Notes: generated by a model not told the origin, from the letters alone. A DNA stretch of 64,000 nucleotides from [Flavobacterium] thermophilum (GCA_900450595.1 UGGS01000001.1:1674001-1738000), one strand, 5' to 3'; shown: positions 27,403 to 35,774, counted from the stretch's first letter. Translations and numbers: made by a program.

Positions 27403-27432
27403 TTGAAAGTAACCTACCATTATATGTATAAA
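27403..27432 (+). promoter_or_regulatory. Candidate sigma-A promoter of sda
   Basis: TTGAAA and TATAAA separated by 18 bp, about 40 bp upstream of the sda ATG and directly downstream of the last DnaA box. Both hexamers match consensus well. Confidence 0.6.
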
Positions 27433-27470
27433 CCCGTCATTTCATTCCATTCAAAAGGAGGGCTTCGCCG

Positions 27471-27611
27471 ATGAAACATTTATCGGATGAACTGTTGATC
27501 GAGTCGTACTTCAAGGCGAAAGAACTCAACTTAAGCCCGGAATTCATCGAATTGATCGAACAGGAAATCCAGCGCCGCTCATTGACCCATAAAATCAAGC
27601 TGTCGTCGTGA
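27471..27611 (+). CDS. sda: Sporulation checkpoint inhibitor Sda
   Basis: 46 residues reading [20 protein letters not shown] onward, strongly resembling B. subtilis Sda. It is an alpha-hairpin that binds the histidine kinase KinA and blocks phosphorelay activation of Spo0A when replication starts or DNA is damaged. AAAGGAGGGC precedes the ATG. A monocistronic gene with a DnaA-box cluster, a promoter and a terminator around it. Confidence 0.95.
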   Translation: MKHLSDELLIESYFKAKELNLSPEFIELIEQEIQRRSLTHKIKLSS

Positions 27612-27616
27612 AACGG

Positions 27617-27636
27617 AGGCCTTCGGGCTTTTTTTG
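27617..27636 (+). terminator. Intrinsic terminator of sda
   Basis: AGGCC and GGCTT close a TTCG tetraloop and are followed by about seven T, starting a few bases after the sda stop. The stem is short but has a C(UUCG)G loop, which is unusually stable. Confidence 0.75.
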
Positions 27637-27658
27637 TTTGCCGCCTTCATCCCGGCGC

Positions 27659-28438
27659 CTAGCGCCAATAGCCGAGCCGTTCGCCGACTTTCACCGGCAT
27701 CGGCGCAACGATGCGTGGGTCAGGGGCGAAACTTCCGCGTTCAAACAGCAAGACGACCGTTGAACCGAACGAAAAATACGCCATCTCCTCCCCTTTCACG
27801 AGCTGCTCTCCCGTATGGGTCAACTCGATGCTGTTGACGAACATGGCGCCGATTTTGACGATCGCCATCCGCTTGCCGCCTGCCTTTACCTCCGTGATAA
27901 GGCGATAATTTTTTTCAAGCGGCCGCTTTCCGTATTTCAAGCCGAGACGGTTGACCGGATACGATTTGCGTCCGAGCGTCCACTGCCTCTCGATCATCCC
28001 AGATATTGGGCTGTGGATGCGGTGATAATGGCTCGGGCTTAAATACAGAATAAAAAAGAACCCGTTCACATACGGCTGCGCCGCCTCGGCGCTGCCGAGC
28101 ATTTCAGCAATCGAATACGGTTTTCCCTTGACGATGATTTCACTGTTTTCCCGGATGATGCCCATTTCTTCAATCACTGCATCAACCGGGCTGACGACGG
28201 TGCACTCGTCGTCATCAACGGGCCTCGCGCCGGCTTTGAGCCGGCGGACGAACAGTTGCTGCAGCGTTTTATAATTTTTTAAGCTTTTTTCCATTTCTTC
28301 TTGATTAATATGGTAAATCTTCGCATACGATGGTATCAACCAGGCGCTAAAGCGCGACTTGGCGAACGAAGCGAGCAGCTTCGAAGAAAGCGAGTGGTTG
28401 GTCAGCTCAATCAACAAACGGTACAGCCATTTTCGCAA
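27659..28438 (-). CDS. psd: Phosphatidylserine decarboxylase
   Basis: Makes phosphatidylethanolamine from phosphatidylserine at the membrane. The FGST motif (YFSFGSTVVLLFE) near the C-terminus is where the proenzyme cleaves itself to form the pyruvoyl group; SPVDAVIEEMG and YHRIHSPISG are conserved. The TTG at 28438 (then RKWLYRLLIELTNHSLSS) lies 8 bases after GGAGG and aligns with the B. subtilis start; an ATG at 28486 would add 16 residues. Divergent from pssA, which makes its substrate. Confidence 0.94.
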   Translation of the reverse strand: MRKWLYRLLIELTNHSLSSKLLASFAKSRFSAWLIPSYAKIYHINQEEMEKSLKNYKTLQQLFVRRLKAGARPVDDDECTVVSPVDAVIEEMGIIRENSEIIVKGKPYSIAEMLGSAEAAQPYVNGFFFILYLSPSHYHRIHSPISGMIERQWTLGRKSYPVNRLGLKYGKRPLEKNYRLITEVKAGGKRMAIVKIGAMFVNSIELTHTGEQLVKGEEMAYFSFGSTVVLLFERGSFAPDPRIVAPMPVKVGERLGYWR

Positions 28439-28480
28439 GCACGTTCCCTCCAATTTATGAAACGTCCAGTCGTTACTACC

Positions 28481-28509
28481 TTCCATATTACCGCCAAAAT
28501 GAGTATAAT
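28481..28509 (+). promoter_or_regulatory. Candidate promoter of pssA
   Basis: A perfect TATAAT (28504-28509) with TTCCAT 17 bp upstream, 51 bp before the pssA start. The -10 is strong and the -35 weak. Confidence 0.5.
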
Positions 28510-28560
28510 GGTAGTAGAATTTTCTTTTGGCGCTTTCTGTTGGAAAAGGAGTGGGGAAAC

Positions 28561-29100
28561 TTGTTCTTATCGGACTATTTAGATTATACGTTAAAAAAAC
28601 TGAAAGCAAACGTGGCAAACATTTTGACGATGACAAACCTGTCGCTTGGCGGCTTTTCCGTCCTGGCTACGCTGAAAGGGCAGCTTCATATGAGCGTGCT
28701 GCTCGTTTTTTTAGCAGCGTTTGTCGATCGCTTTGACGGCGCTGTGGCGCGCAAGATGAACATTGAATCCGAACTTGGCAAGCAGCTCGATTCGATGAGC
28801 GACATCGTCTCCTTCGGCGTCGCGCCCGCCTTGCTGATGTACCAAGGCTTGTTCCATGAGTTCGGCGCGCCCGGCGCGGTATTCACCGTTTTGTACATCG
28901 CTTGCGGCGCCTTCCGCCTCGCTCGCTTCAACATCACAGAAAACAACGGCTACTTTGCGGGGCTGCCGATCACGGCTGCCGGAGTGTTGATGACGTTGGG
29001 CTATTTGGCCATTCCGTACTTTCCGCCGCAATCGTTTATGTTTTTGGCGCTCATTTTATCGTTTTTAATGGTCGGCACGTTTAAACTGAAAAAAATATGA
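28561..29100 (+). CDS. pssA: CDP-diacylglycerol-serine O-phosphatidyltransferase
   Basis: Integral membrane enzyme joining serine to CDP-diacylglycerol. 179 residues from a TTG at 28561, 9 bases after AAGGAG (a TTG at 28540 would place that site inside the gene). The CDP-alcohol phosphotransferase signature is seen as DRFDGAVARKMN...SELGKQLDSMSD, the Dx2DGx2ARx8Gx3Dx3D pattern. Several membrane helices follow. Its product feeds the divergent psd. Confidence 0.94.
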   Translation: MFLSDYLDYTLKKLKANVANILTMTNLSLGGFSVLATLKGQLHMSVLLVFLAAFVDRFDGAVARKMNIESELGKQLDSMSDIVSFGVAPALLMYQGLFHEFGAPGAVFTVLYIACGAFRLARFNITENNGYFAGLPITAAGVLMTLGYLAIPYFPPQSFMFLALILSFLMVGTFKLKKI

Positions 29101-29110
29101 TGATCATCGG

Positions 29111-29152
29111 AGCTGCCCTTTCCGTCATCCTAATGGAGCGGGCGGCTTTTTG
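29111..29152 (+). terminator. Intrinsic terminator of pssA
   Basis: AGCTGCCC pairs with GGGCGGCT (one G-U pair) across a 21-base loop, followed by TTTTTG. It lies just after the pssA stop. The following 120 bp up to motA show no further gene and no clear sigma-D promoter. Confidence 0.65.
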
Positions 29153-29274
29153 CGTCTCATGTCACACCTTTTTCCCTTTTCAACCTCCTATATTCAGTAT
29201 ATGATAAATATGGTTTCTTCATAAAAACGCCCAATGGCGTAGATCGTTCGTATGGAAAAAGCGGGGGGATTCAT

Positions 29275-30072
29275 TTGGACAAAACATCGGTCATCGGCAT
29301 CATCCTTGGTGTCATTGCCGTCGGGCTGGGCATGTACTTTAAGGGCGTTTCGCCTGCTGTATTGATCAATCCGGCCGCCATCCTCATCATTCTCGTCGGG
29401 ACGGCGGCAGCGGTCGTCATCGCCTTTCCGACGCACGAAATTAAAAAAGTGCCAAAGCTTTTCAAAGTCATTTTCACGGAATCAACGACGCCGACGGTCG
29501 AACAACTGATTCCGCTGTTCGTCGATTGGGCGAATATCGCCCGCCGCGAAGGGCTGCTGGCGCTCGAAGCGAAGCTGGATGACATCGAGGATCCGTTTTT
29601 GCGCAACGGGCTCAGCATGGCGATCGACGGGCAGACGCAAGAGTTCATCCGCGATGTGATGACGGAAGAAATTGCCGCCATGGAAGAGCGGCACGAGGCG
29701 AACGCCGCCATTTTTACACAGGCCGGCACGTATGCGCCGACGCTTGGGGTGTTGGGCGCTGTCATCGGCTTAATCGCTGCGCTCGGGAACATGGAAAATA
29801 TCGCTGAGCTCGGCAAAGCGATCAGCGCTGCGTTCGTTGCGACCATGCTTGGGATTTTTACCGGCTATGTGCTTTGGCATCCGTTTGCCAACAAACTGCG
29901 GCGGAAATCAAAAGAAGAAGCAAAAGTGCGCTACATCATGATCGAAGGGGTGCTCTCCATTTTGGAAGGACAAGCCCCGCGCATGATCGAACAAAAACTT
30001 GCGTCCTATTTACCGGAAAGCGAACGCCATCAGGCGCTGGCGCAAGCGCAAGGGGAAACGGTCAATGGCTAA
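29275..30072 (+). CDS. motA: Flagellar motor stator protein MotA
   Basis: 265 residues with four membrane helices: near 5-25, 32-52, and the pair around 150-210. It starts MDKTSVIGIILGVIAVGLGM, very like B. subtilis MotA, from a TTG after GGGGGGATTCAT. The loop with RREGLLALE and the second helix pair with GTYAPTLGVLGAVIGLIAAL are typical. With MotB it forms the ion-driven stator. motB overlaps its end by 8 bp. Confidence 0.95.
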   Translation: MDKTSVIGIILGVIAVGLGMYFKGVSPAVLINPAAILIILVGTAAAVVIAFPTHEIKKVPKLFKVIFTESTTPTVEQLIPLFVDWANIARREGLLALEAKLDDIEDPFLRNGLSMAIDGQTQEFIRDVMTEEIAAMEERHEANAAIFTQAGTYAPTLGVLGAVIGLIAALGNMENIAELGKAISAAFVATMLGIFTGYVLWHPFANKLRRKSKEEAKVRYIMIEGVLSILEGQAPRMIEQKLASYLPESERHQALAQAQGETVNG

Positions 30073-30859
30073 GAAAAAAAAGCACTCACACGATGACCAC
30101 ATAAACGAATCTTGGCTGATTCCGTACGCCGATTTGCTTACGCTGCTTCTCGCCTTGTTTATCGTTCTGTTTGCCAGCAGCCAGATCGACCAAAAAAAGT
30201 TTCAAGAAATCGCCCGCGCCTTCAGCACCGCCTTTGCCGGTGGGACAGGGGTGTTTGATTTTCAAAGCCCCATTGAACCGATCACACCGCCTGCGGAAGA
30301 CGAAAAAGGGCGGCAGCAAAATCAGCAGCAACAGTCTCAGACTCCTTCTTCGTCTATAAACGAAGGAGAAAAAGAAGAGCTGAAACAAATCCAAGTGAAA
30401 ATTGACAGCTATATTCATCAAAAACACTTGACAGGGAAATTGCAGACATCGTTGACGGATGAAGGGCTTGCCATCACCATTTTGGATGACATTTTATTCG
30501 ACTCCGGCAGCGCTGAAGTACGCATGAAAGACCGGCGTCTTGCGGCGGAAATCTCCGCTTTGCTCGTCATGAACCCGCCGCGCAATATCATCATCAGCGG
30601 CCATACGGACAACGTGCCGATTCATAATGAGAAATTTGCTTCCAATTGGGAGCTGAGCGTCATGCGCGCCGTCAATTTCATGAAAGTGCTGCTTGAAAAC
30701 AAGCAACTCGATCCGCGCTATTTCAGCGCCAAAGGGTATGGCGAATACAAGCCGATCGCCTCCAACGCCACCGCTGCCGGGCGGATGAAAAACCGGCGTG
30801 TCGAAATTTTAATTTTGCCGCGCATCGACGTCAATGATTCGTCCACATCCACTCAGTGA
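30065..30859 (+). CDS. motB: Flagellar motor stator protein MotB
   Basis: 264 residues. A single N-terminal membrane helix carries the ion-binding D23 in PYADLLTLLLALFIVLF; the linker is rich in Gln and Ser; the C-terminal OmpA-like peptidoglycan-binding domain includes ISGHTDNVPI and NRRVEILILPR. The overall sequence is closer to B. subtilis MotB (proton-coupled) than to MotS. Start at the ATG at 30065, inside the end of motA, implying coupled translation. Confidence 0.95.
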   Translation: MAKKKKHSHDDHINESWLIPYADLLTLLLALFIVLFASSQIDQKKFQEIARAFSTAFAGGTGVFDFQSPIEPITPPAEDEKGRQQNQQQQSQTPSSSINEGEKEELKQIQVKIDSYIHQKHLTGKLQTSLTDEGLAITILDDILFDSGSAEVRMKDRRLAAEISALLVMNPPRNIIISGHTDNVPIHNEKFASNWELSVMRAVNFMKVLLENKQLDPRYFSAKGYGEYKPIASNATAAGRMKNRRVEILILPRIDVNDSSTSTQ

Positions 30860-30887
30860 CCGCTGCGCCTTCAGCGGGCGGTTTTCT
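30859..30887 (+). terminator. Terminator of motAB
   Basis: The CGCTG/CAGCG stem with flanking ACC/GGT and a TTTTC run begins at the last base of the motB stop codon. Confidence 0.65.
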
Positions 30888-30930
30888 TTAGCCGTCGCTT
30901 TGCCAAAACTCTCTTTTCCATGTCCAAACA

Positions 30931-30957
30931 GAAAAACCGGCGGTTCGCCGGTTTTTC
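30931..30957. terminator. Bidirectional terminator between motB and the AI-2E gene
   Basis: GAAAAACCGGCG pairs perfectly with CGCCGGTTTTTC around GTT. Its A/T tails on both sides serve the converging motAB and AI-2E family transcripts. Confidence 0.88.
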
Positions 30958-30991
30958 CTCCTTCGTCCGCAAAGACCTTTATTCGAAAAAA

Positions 30992-32017
30992 TCAAAGCTT
31001 GATCGTCCACTTAATTACCCCGGCCTTGGCAAGCGCCTCGATCAAAATGACAACGACCGGCCCGACAAACAGCCCGATAAAGCCAAGCAGCTGGAAGCCG
31101 AGGTAGACGCTGACGAGCGCCGCAAGCGGGGAAATGCCCAAATTGGTGGAAAACACTTTCGGCTCGATGATCCGCCGCACGACAGTGATGACGATAAACA
31201 GCACAATCAGCCCGACGCCAAGCGTATTGTCGCCGTTCGCCATGCTGATGATGCCCCACGGAACAAGCACTGAGCCGGTCCCCAAAATCGGCAAAATGTC
31301 GACGATGACGATGACGAGCGCCATCAAGGCAGCGTAATCAATGCCGAGCACGAGCAACCCGGCCAGCGCGAGAAAAAACGTCACCAGGCTGAGCAAAAAT
31401 TGCGCTTTAATAAAGCCGATCCCCGCCTTGCTCAGCTGGACGATGACCATCCCGAGCCGCTGGCGGGTGCGCTCTGACAAATAGCGGCTGATCGACTGTT
31501 TCATTCGCGGCAAGTCGAGCGAAATGAGAAACAATGCGACCAAATAGACTAAAAAGTGAATGAAAAACGCCGGGATGGCGGTGATATAATGAACGAGCGA
31601 CTGCGTCAAATTCGTCGCAAACGACAGCAGCATCTGTTGCACCGTGCGCACGCCGCGCTCGAGCGAATCAATGATTTCCTGGGGGATCGAACTTGAATAC
31701 GACCGCCACGTTTCGATGAGGCGGTTGAACACTTTTGTCGCCTCGCTCAGCACGTACGGAAGGTTTTGCGAGAGCGCCATCACTTGCTGAACCAAAATGA
31801 CAACTAAAAAATAAAGCGAAAACCCAAGGATTACCAAAAAGAGTGAAAAAATCGCCGTTACGGCGTGCGCGCGCTTCAGCCGATACTGGTCTTGCAGGCG
31901 GCGGATAGGCGGCTCCAACAAGAGGGCGGTGGCAAGCGCCAGCAGGAGCGGCACGCTGTACGGCAGCAGCCATAAACAGATCGCCGACAAAAGCGCAATG
32001 ATGATCCAACGTTTCAC
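30992..32017 (-). CDS. AI-2E family transporter (YtvI-like)
   Basis: 341 residues with about eight membrane helices in the AI-2E/PerM pattern: a pair near residues 5-35, a long helix near 55-80, and a C-terminal bundle containing VDILPILGTGSVLVPWG and FIGLFVGPVVVILIEAL. Most resembles the sporulation membrane protein YtvI by length and by the ILPILGTG loop, but that is not proven. Transported substrate unknown. A second, different family member lies at 54463-55524. The deleted TnpB element sits 45 bp upstream of its start. Confidence 0.82.
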   Translation of the reverse strand: MKRWIIIALLSAICLWLLPYSVPLLLALATALLLEPPIRRLQDQYRLKRAHAVTAIFSLFLVILGFSLYFLVVILVQQVMALSQNLPYVLSEATKVFNRLIETWRSYSSSIPQEIIDSLERGVRTVQQMLLSFATNLTQSLVHYITAIPAFFIHFLVYLVALFLISLDLPRMKQSISRYLSERTRQRLGMVIVQLSKAGIGFIKAQFLLSLVTFFLALAGLLVLGIDYAALMALVIVIVDILPILGTGSVLVPWGIISMANGDNTLGVGLIVLFIVITVVRRIIEPKVFSTNLGISPLAALVSVYLGFQLLGFIGLFVGPVVVILIEALAKAGVIKWTIKL

Positions 32018-32062
32018 ATGCGTCCCTCATTTAATCAAGATTTGTCAAAATGATGTTCCACT

Positions 32063-32794
32063 GTGAACTACCCCCACTTAATTTTCTAGCGAAAATTTGA
32101 AGTGGGGGCTTCCAAAGAAGTTTGACTGCTTCAAGCAATCCTTATTCTTTGAGGCGTGTCCACTTCGCCGCTAGAGCATAAGACACTCAGGTCTACAGCT
32201 TTACTTTTCTTTAAGATGTTTAATGCGCCATTGACATCAGCATTCATTAGTTTGCCAGACTTTGTTCGATACAAGCCGCGCTTAATACGTTTGCCGCTGA
32301 ACTTATATTCTTTTGGATTGTCGGCATTATATTCAGGAATCTCATCGCCGTCAAAAAAGCTGGCTTGAGACGTATAGGATTCTTCCTGTTTCAAGAATTC
32401 AATGCCGTAAAATTTACAAAGATATTCTAGTTTTTCTTTTATGTTACCGAGAGGAATATTGACAAAGTTTTGATTTGTCTTTTTTCCTAGATTCATATTG
32501 CGTTGCCATGTTTCCGCATAGCCAATGACAAGTTTGCCAATTTACAATCCGACGTTGTACATGTTCTTGGCAATATGGCACAGTTCTCGAAGAGTCAAGT
32601 ATTCTTCTTTGGTCAAACCATTTAGCTGTTGTTTGATACAAAAATACATGTTTTCACCTCCCATCTAACTATATGATACTATATTTTACTGAATCTATCC
32701 TATTTTCAGCAAAATATAGTTAAGGCGATTCATCTCCCACTTACTCCGCTTCGCTTCGTTGAAGTGGGAGTCTTCTCGCCTAATTAAGATAAAT
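32063..32794 (-). mobile_element. Internal-deletion copy of the TnpB element
   Basis: 732 bp nearly identical to the copy at 9141-10601, with two base changes in the shared part, but lacking the 729 bp equivalent to 9622-10350. Both subterminal hairpins, the TTTAT flank on the tnpB-proximal side and the terminal TAGTTCAC are intact. The 20 flanking bases on the guide side read AGTGGAACATCATTTTGACA on the minus strand, different from copy 1, so this is an independent insertion and not part of a larger duplication. Confidence 0.92.
32131..32649 (-). pseudogene. tnpB remnant with in-frame deletion and junction stop
   Basis: Encodes TnpB residues 1-35 (ending MYNVGL), then TAA, then residues 280-415 in the same frame (from [10 protein letters not shown]). 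The stop codon is made of TA from the Tyr-36 codon and A from the Gln-279 codon. RuvC residue D195 is lost; E289 and D381 remain. Compared with the intact copy there are two substitutions: Glu to Lys in LCKFYG and Ile to Met in LMNADVNG. No nuclease can be made. Confidence 0.93.
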
Positions 32795-32840
32795 ATAGCG
32801 AACACACTGCGGTCCGGCAACTGTTTTTGCGCATAAAGCG

Positions 32841-32870
32841 AAACAGCGGCTGAACGATCAGCCGCTGTTT
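32841..32870 (-). terminator. Terminator of gltT
   Basis: A 13-bp perfect stem (AAACAGCGGCTGA/TCAGCCGCTGTTT) with a 4-base loop, 6 bp after the gltT stop. The T-run on the minus strand is short (TTTCGCTTT). Confidence 0.7.
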
Positions 32871-32876
32871 TCCCGG

Positions 32877-34148
32877 TCAGGCGCTTTGCTGGCGCAGTTC
32901 GGCAATATATTGTTTCCCTTGTTCTTCGTTATATTGCCCTTCCCATTTCGACATGACGACCGCTGCCAGCGAGTTGCCGATAACATTCACAACGGTGCGC
33001 GCCATATCCAAAATGCGGTCAATGCCGGCGATAAACGCCAATCCTTCGACCGGAATGCCGACTGTGCCGAGCGTCGCCAACAACACGACGAACGAAACGC
33101 CCGGGACGCCGGCGATTCCTTTGGACGTCACCATCAAGACGAGTACGAGCGAAATTTGTTGCGACAGCGGCATGTCAATGCCATAGAGTTGGGCGATAAA
33201 TACAGCCGCCAGCGCCTGATACAACGTCGACCCATCCAAGTTGAACGAATAGCCGGTCGGAACGACAAACGAGGTGACAGCCTTCGGGCAACCGAACCTC
33301 TCCATTTTTTCCATAATTTTCGGGAGCACCGTCTCCGAACTCGACGTGCTATAGGCAAGCACGAGCTCATCTTTTAAGATTTTAATAATATGAAAGATAT
33401 TCACACCTACCAATTTCGCGGTGCCGCCGAGCACAACGAGCACAAAAAAGGCCATCACTGCGTAAACGAGCACAACAAGCTTGCTGAGCGGAAGAAGTGA
33501 AGCGACGCCAAATTTCGACACCGTCACCCCGATCAAGGCAAAGACGCCGAACGGCGCAAACTTCATCACTTGGTTTGTCACGTAAAACATCGCTTCCGCC
33601 GTTCCTTGGAAAAAGCGAAGCACTGGTTTTCCTTTTTCGCCGATCGCGGCTACACCCAATCCGAACATGACCGAGAAGAAAATGATCGGCAACATGTTTC
33701 CTGTCGCGAGGGATTCAAACACATTTTTCGGCACGATATTGACGAATGTCTCGACCATCGAATGGTGCTGCACTTCATTCGTCGTATCAATGTATGATTG
33801 AATATCGGTTTTCTCAAGCGATTTCATATTGACGCCGGCGCCTGGTTGGAACACGTTTGCTGCCAAGAGGCCAACGACAATCGCAATCGTCGTGATAATC
33901 TCGAAATAAAGGATTGTTTTGCCGCCCAGCTTCCCGAGCTTTTTCACATCGCCGACATTGGCGACGCCGACAATTAAGCTCGAGACGACAATCGGAATCA
34001 CGATCATCTTAATGAGACGGAGAAAAATGTCCCCAATCGGTTGCAAATACGTTGCCACGTTCGGGTTTCCGTAGAAAACGACTCCGACGATAATCCCGAG
34101 AATAAGACCGATCAAAATCTGCCATGCTAACCCGATCTTTCTCATCAT
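32877..34148 (-). CDS. gltT: Proton/sodium-glutamate symporter (GltT/GltP family)
   Basis: 423 residues, dicarboxylate/amino acid:cation symporter family, strongly resembling the well-studied GltT of B. stearothermophilus. The serine-rich re-entrant loop (AYSTSSSETVLPKIME), the unwound helix with VPTGYSFNLDG, and the second hairpin (VTSKGIAGVPGVSFVVL) are all present. AAAGGAGGCGAAAC precedes the ATG at 34148; the next codon is also ATG. Single-gene unit with its own promoter and terminator. Confidence 0.96.
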   Translation of the reverse strand: MMRKIGLAWQILIGLILGIIVGVVFYGNPNVATYLQPIGDIFLRLIKMIVIPIVVSSLIVGVANVGDVKKLGKLGGKTILYFEIITTIAIVVGLLAANVFQPGAGVNMKSLEKTDIQSYIDTTNEVQHHSMVETFVNIVPKNVFESLATGNMLPIIFFSVMFGLGVAAIGEKGKPVLRFFQGTAEAMFYVTNQVMKFAPFGVFALIGVTVSKFGVASLLPLSKLVVLVYAVMAFFVLVVLGGTAKLVGVNIFHIIKILKDELVLAYSTSSSETVLPKIMEKMERFGCPKAVTSFVVPTGYSFNLDGSTLYQALAAVFIAQLYGIDMPLSQQISLVLVLMVTSKGIAGVPGVSFVVLLATLGTVGIPVEGLAFIAGIDRILDMARTVVNVIGNSLAAVVMSKWEGQYNEEQGKQYIAELRQQSA

Positions 34149-34193
34149 GTTTCGCCTCCTTTAGACAATTTTAGACAAAAAAATGACAAAATT

Positions 34194-34222
34194 ATTTTGC
34201 TATTAAAAATAAAATCTGTCAA
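34194..34222 (-). promoter_or_regulatory. Candidate promoter of gltT
   Basis: On the minus strand a perfect TTGACA is followed by CAAAAT after 17 bp, within a very AT-rich stretch about 45 bp before the gltT start. The -10 matches only 4 of 6. The remaining gap to sigK (34223-34353) shows one short GC-rich palindrome and no gene. Confidence 0.45.
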
Positions 34223-34353
34223 TACTTTTGAATGAAACCGCTTTGTCGCAAGGAACTATCAATATATTTTGTTTTTTTATAATAATTTAAATACTTGTAT
34301 CGTTGGCAAAAGAAAACAGGCCGCCGGTCAGGCGCCTGCCTCATTCCCGAATT

Positions 34354-35067
34354 TCATGATCGCCGCTTTTCTTTTTCCTGCCGGTAAAACTCATGAAACA
34401 TTTTCATTAATGCCCGTTTTTCGATGCGCGAGACGTAGCTTCTTGAGATGCCGAGCTCTTTGGCGATTTCACGCTGCGTTTTCTCCCGTTGCCGGCCGAG
34501 GCCAAACCGCTTGACGATCACTTCTTTTTCCCGCTCGTCTAGCACGCTGATGTATCGTTTCACTTGCTCAAGCTCCATGTTAAGCTGAATTTCGTCGACG
34601 ATGTCTTGCCCTTCGGATTTCAAAATATCGAGCAGGCTGATTTCATTTCCTTCCTTATCTTGGCCGATCGGCTCGTGAAGAGAAACGTCCTTGCGTGTTT
34701 TTTTCAGTGAACGCAAATGCATCAAGATTTCGTTTTCAATGCATCGGGCCGCATATGTGGCCAACTTCGTCCCTTTCCCCGGCGAATAGCTTTCAATCGC
34801 CTTGATCAAGCCGATCGTCCCGATCGAAATTAAATCTTCCACTTCTTCTCCCGTATTTTCGAACTTTTTGACAATATGGGCGACAAGGCGCAAGTTATGT
34901 TCGATGAGCCGGTTGCGGGCTTGCTCGTCGCCTTTGGCCATTAACTCCAAATATTTTTCCTCTTCTTTGGCGCTTAACGGCTGGGGAAACGCGTTGTTTT
35001 TAATGTACGAGACGAGAAACGTCAATTCTTTCAACAAAAACGCAAATGCTGAAAAAATGCCGGACAT
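34354..35067 (-). CDS. sigK: Sporulation sigma factor SigK, uninterrupted
   Basis: 237 residues from the ATG at 35067 (after GGGGGTGAGAGC). The first 20 residues ([20 protein letters not shown]) form the membrane-associated pro-sequence; SpoIVFB is expected to cut before Y21 (YIKNNAFPQ), as in B. subtilis. Region 2 ([21 protein letters not shown]) and the region 4 helix-turn-helix ([20 protein letters not shown]) are intact. There is no skin-type interruption. Directs late mother-cell gene expression. Confidence 0.96.
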   Translation of the reverse strand: MSGIFSAFAFLLKELTFLVSYIKNNAFPQPLSAKEEEKYLELMAKGDEQARNRLIEHNLRLVAHIVKKFENTGEEVEDLISIGTIGLIKAIESYSPGKGTKLATYAARCIENEILMHLRSLKKTRKDVSLHEPIGQDKEGNEISLLDILKSEGQDIVDEIQLNMELEQVKRYISVLDEREKEVIVKRFGLGRQREKTQREIAKELGISRSYVSRIEKRALMKMFHEFYRQEKEKRRS

Positions 35068-35111
35068 GCTCTCACCCCCGCCTGCTGTCATCGGCGGAAA
35101 CCGCCTATCGT

Positions 35112-35121
35112 TATGTATATG
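35112..35121 (-). promoter_or_regulatory. Candidate mother-cell promoter -10 of sigK
   Basis: CATATACATA on the minus strand, 45 bases before the sigK start, matches the sigma-E/sigma-K type -10. No convincing -35 could be assigned (GGACAACA lies at a suitable distance for the relaxed sigma-K AC element). Confidence 0.4.
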
Positions 35122-35146
35122 CAGGGGCGTTGTTGTCCGTGTCTGG

Positions 35147-35184
35147 ACAAAAAATTCAGCCGACCCCCTTAACGAGGCCGGCTG
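35147..35184 (-). terminator. Intrinsic terminator upstream of sigK
   Basis: On the minus strand CAGCCGGCC pairs with GGTCGGCTG, followed by AATTTTTTG. It lies about 100 bp after the 28-codon ORF at 35285-35371 and before sigK, so it probably ends the small transcript. Confidence 0.75.
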
Positions 35185-35284
35185 CGGGCAAACGTGCCAC
35201 CCGTATCAGTGAACAAACACACTCATTTCTTGTGTTGCAGCTCGCCTGCTGTTCCCCTCCCATCCTAGACAGGCGCCCGCCTTG

Positions 35285-35371
35285 TTACACTCCTGCTTCG
35301 GCGCTCACTTCCGCAGCGACGACGAGCGCAATCGACGCCGTAATCACAACTGCCGTGACGATGGCGAACAT
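35285..35371 (-). CDS. Unrecognised 28-residue hydrophobic peptide
   Basis: MFAIVTAVVITASIALVVAA and eight more residues (EVSAEAGV): one membrane-spanning helix with a short acidic tail. AAGGAGGGAACGGGG directly before the ATG is a near-perfect ribosome site. A strong terminator follows between it and sigK. I do not recognise it. Its size and composition would suit a small membrane regulator or a type I toxin-like peptide, but nothing proves either. The coding call rests on the ribosome site, the hydrophobic pattern and the terminator. Confidence 0.55.
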   Translation of the reverse strand: MFAIVTAVVITASIALVVAAEVSAEAGV

Positions 35372-35608
35372 CCCCGTTCCCTCCTTGGCCTTCTCGTTTA
35401 TTTTTATTTTACCAAAGAAGACAGGGAACGCTTCCGCCACATTTTGAACAATTCATGAAATTCGACGATCAACAACAGCGCGCGGAGCACCGATCGCACT
35501 TTCGACTGAGTCAAGTGGAGTTTCCCCTTTGCTTTATCCACGTCACCAGCCATACGAGTACAATGGACATACATCGTCTCCCCTTTCATCCTTCATTGCT
35601 GAACATGT

Positions 35609-35752
35609 TTACAACAATCGTTGATGGAAAAAGCATTTGCGGTCAACAAGCTCCTCCTCGGCTGCACGCGCGAACCGCTCCTCTTCCCTGTTCCCCTGCC
35701 GCGGCTTTCTCCGCTCAATCGTGATCGTGAGAAAAAACAAATGGATCGTCAT
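35609..35752 (-). CDS. yrzI: YrzI family small protein
   Basis: 47 residues starting MTIHLFFLTITIERRKPRQG, with a short hydrophobic N-terminus and a charged, Glu- and Arg-rich remainder, as in the YrzI family. AAAGGAGGTGGGGAGGC precedes the ATG. yrhC, its neighbour group in B. subtilis, lies 2.3 kb upstream; an IS1182-type element now separates them. Two terminator-like hairpins sit directly in front of its ribosome site. Function unknown. Confidence 0.75.
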   Translation of the reverse strand: MTIHLFFLTITIERRKPRQGNREEERFARAAEEELVDRKCFFHQRLL

Positions 35753-35774
35753 GCCTCCCCACCTCCTTTCCATG

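Noticed and set aside
29152..29274. Sigma-D promoter for motAB
   Set aside because: B. subtilis motAB is sigma-D dependent, so TAAA-N15-GCCGATAT was looked for; only a poor partial match near ATAAAAACGCCCAATG was found.
34354..35067. skin-type recombination site in sigK
   Set aside because: The frame is continuous from pro-sequence to the region 4 helix-turn-helix, and no recombinase gene is nearby, so there is no sign of an interrupting element.
35404..35589. 61-codon minus-strand frame between yrzI and the 28-codon ORF
   Set aside because: Its ribosome site is too close to its ATG, and it has no family resemblance. An alternative 19-codon hydrophobic frame (MSIVLVWLVTW...) has better spacing, but neither has enough support.
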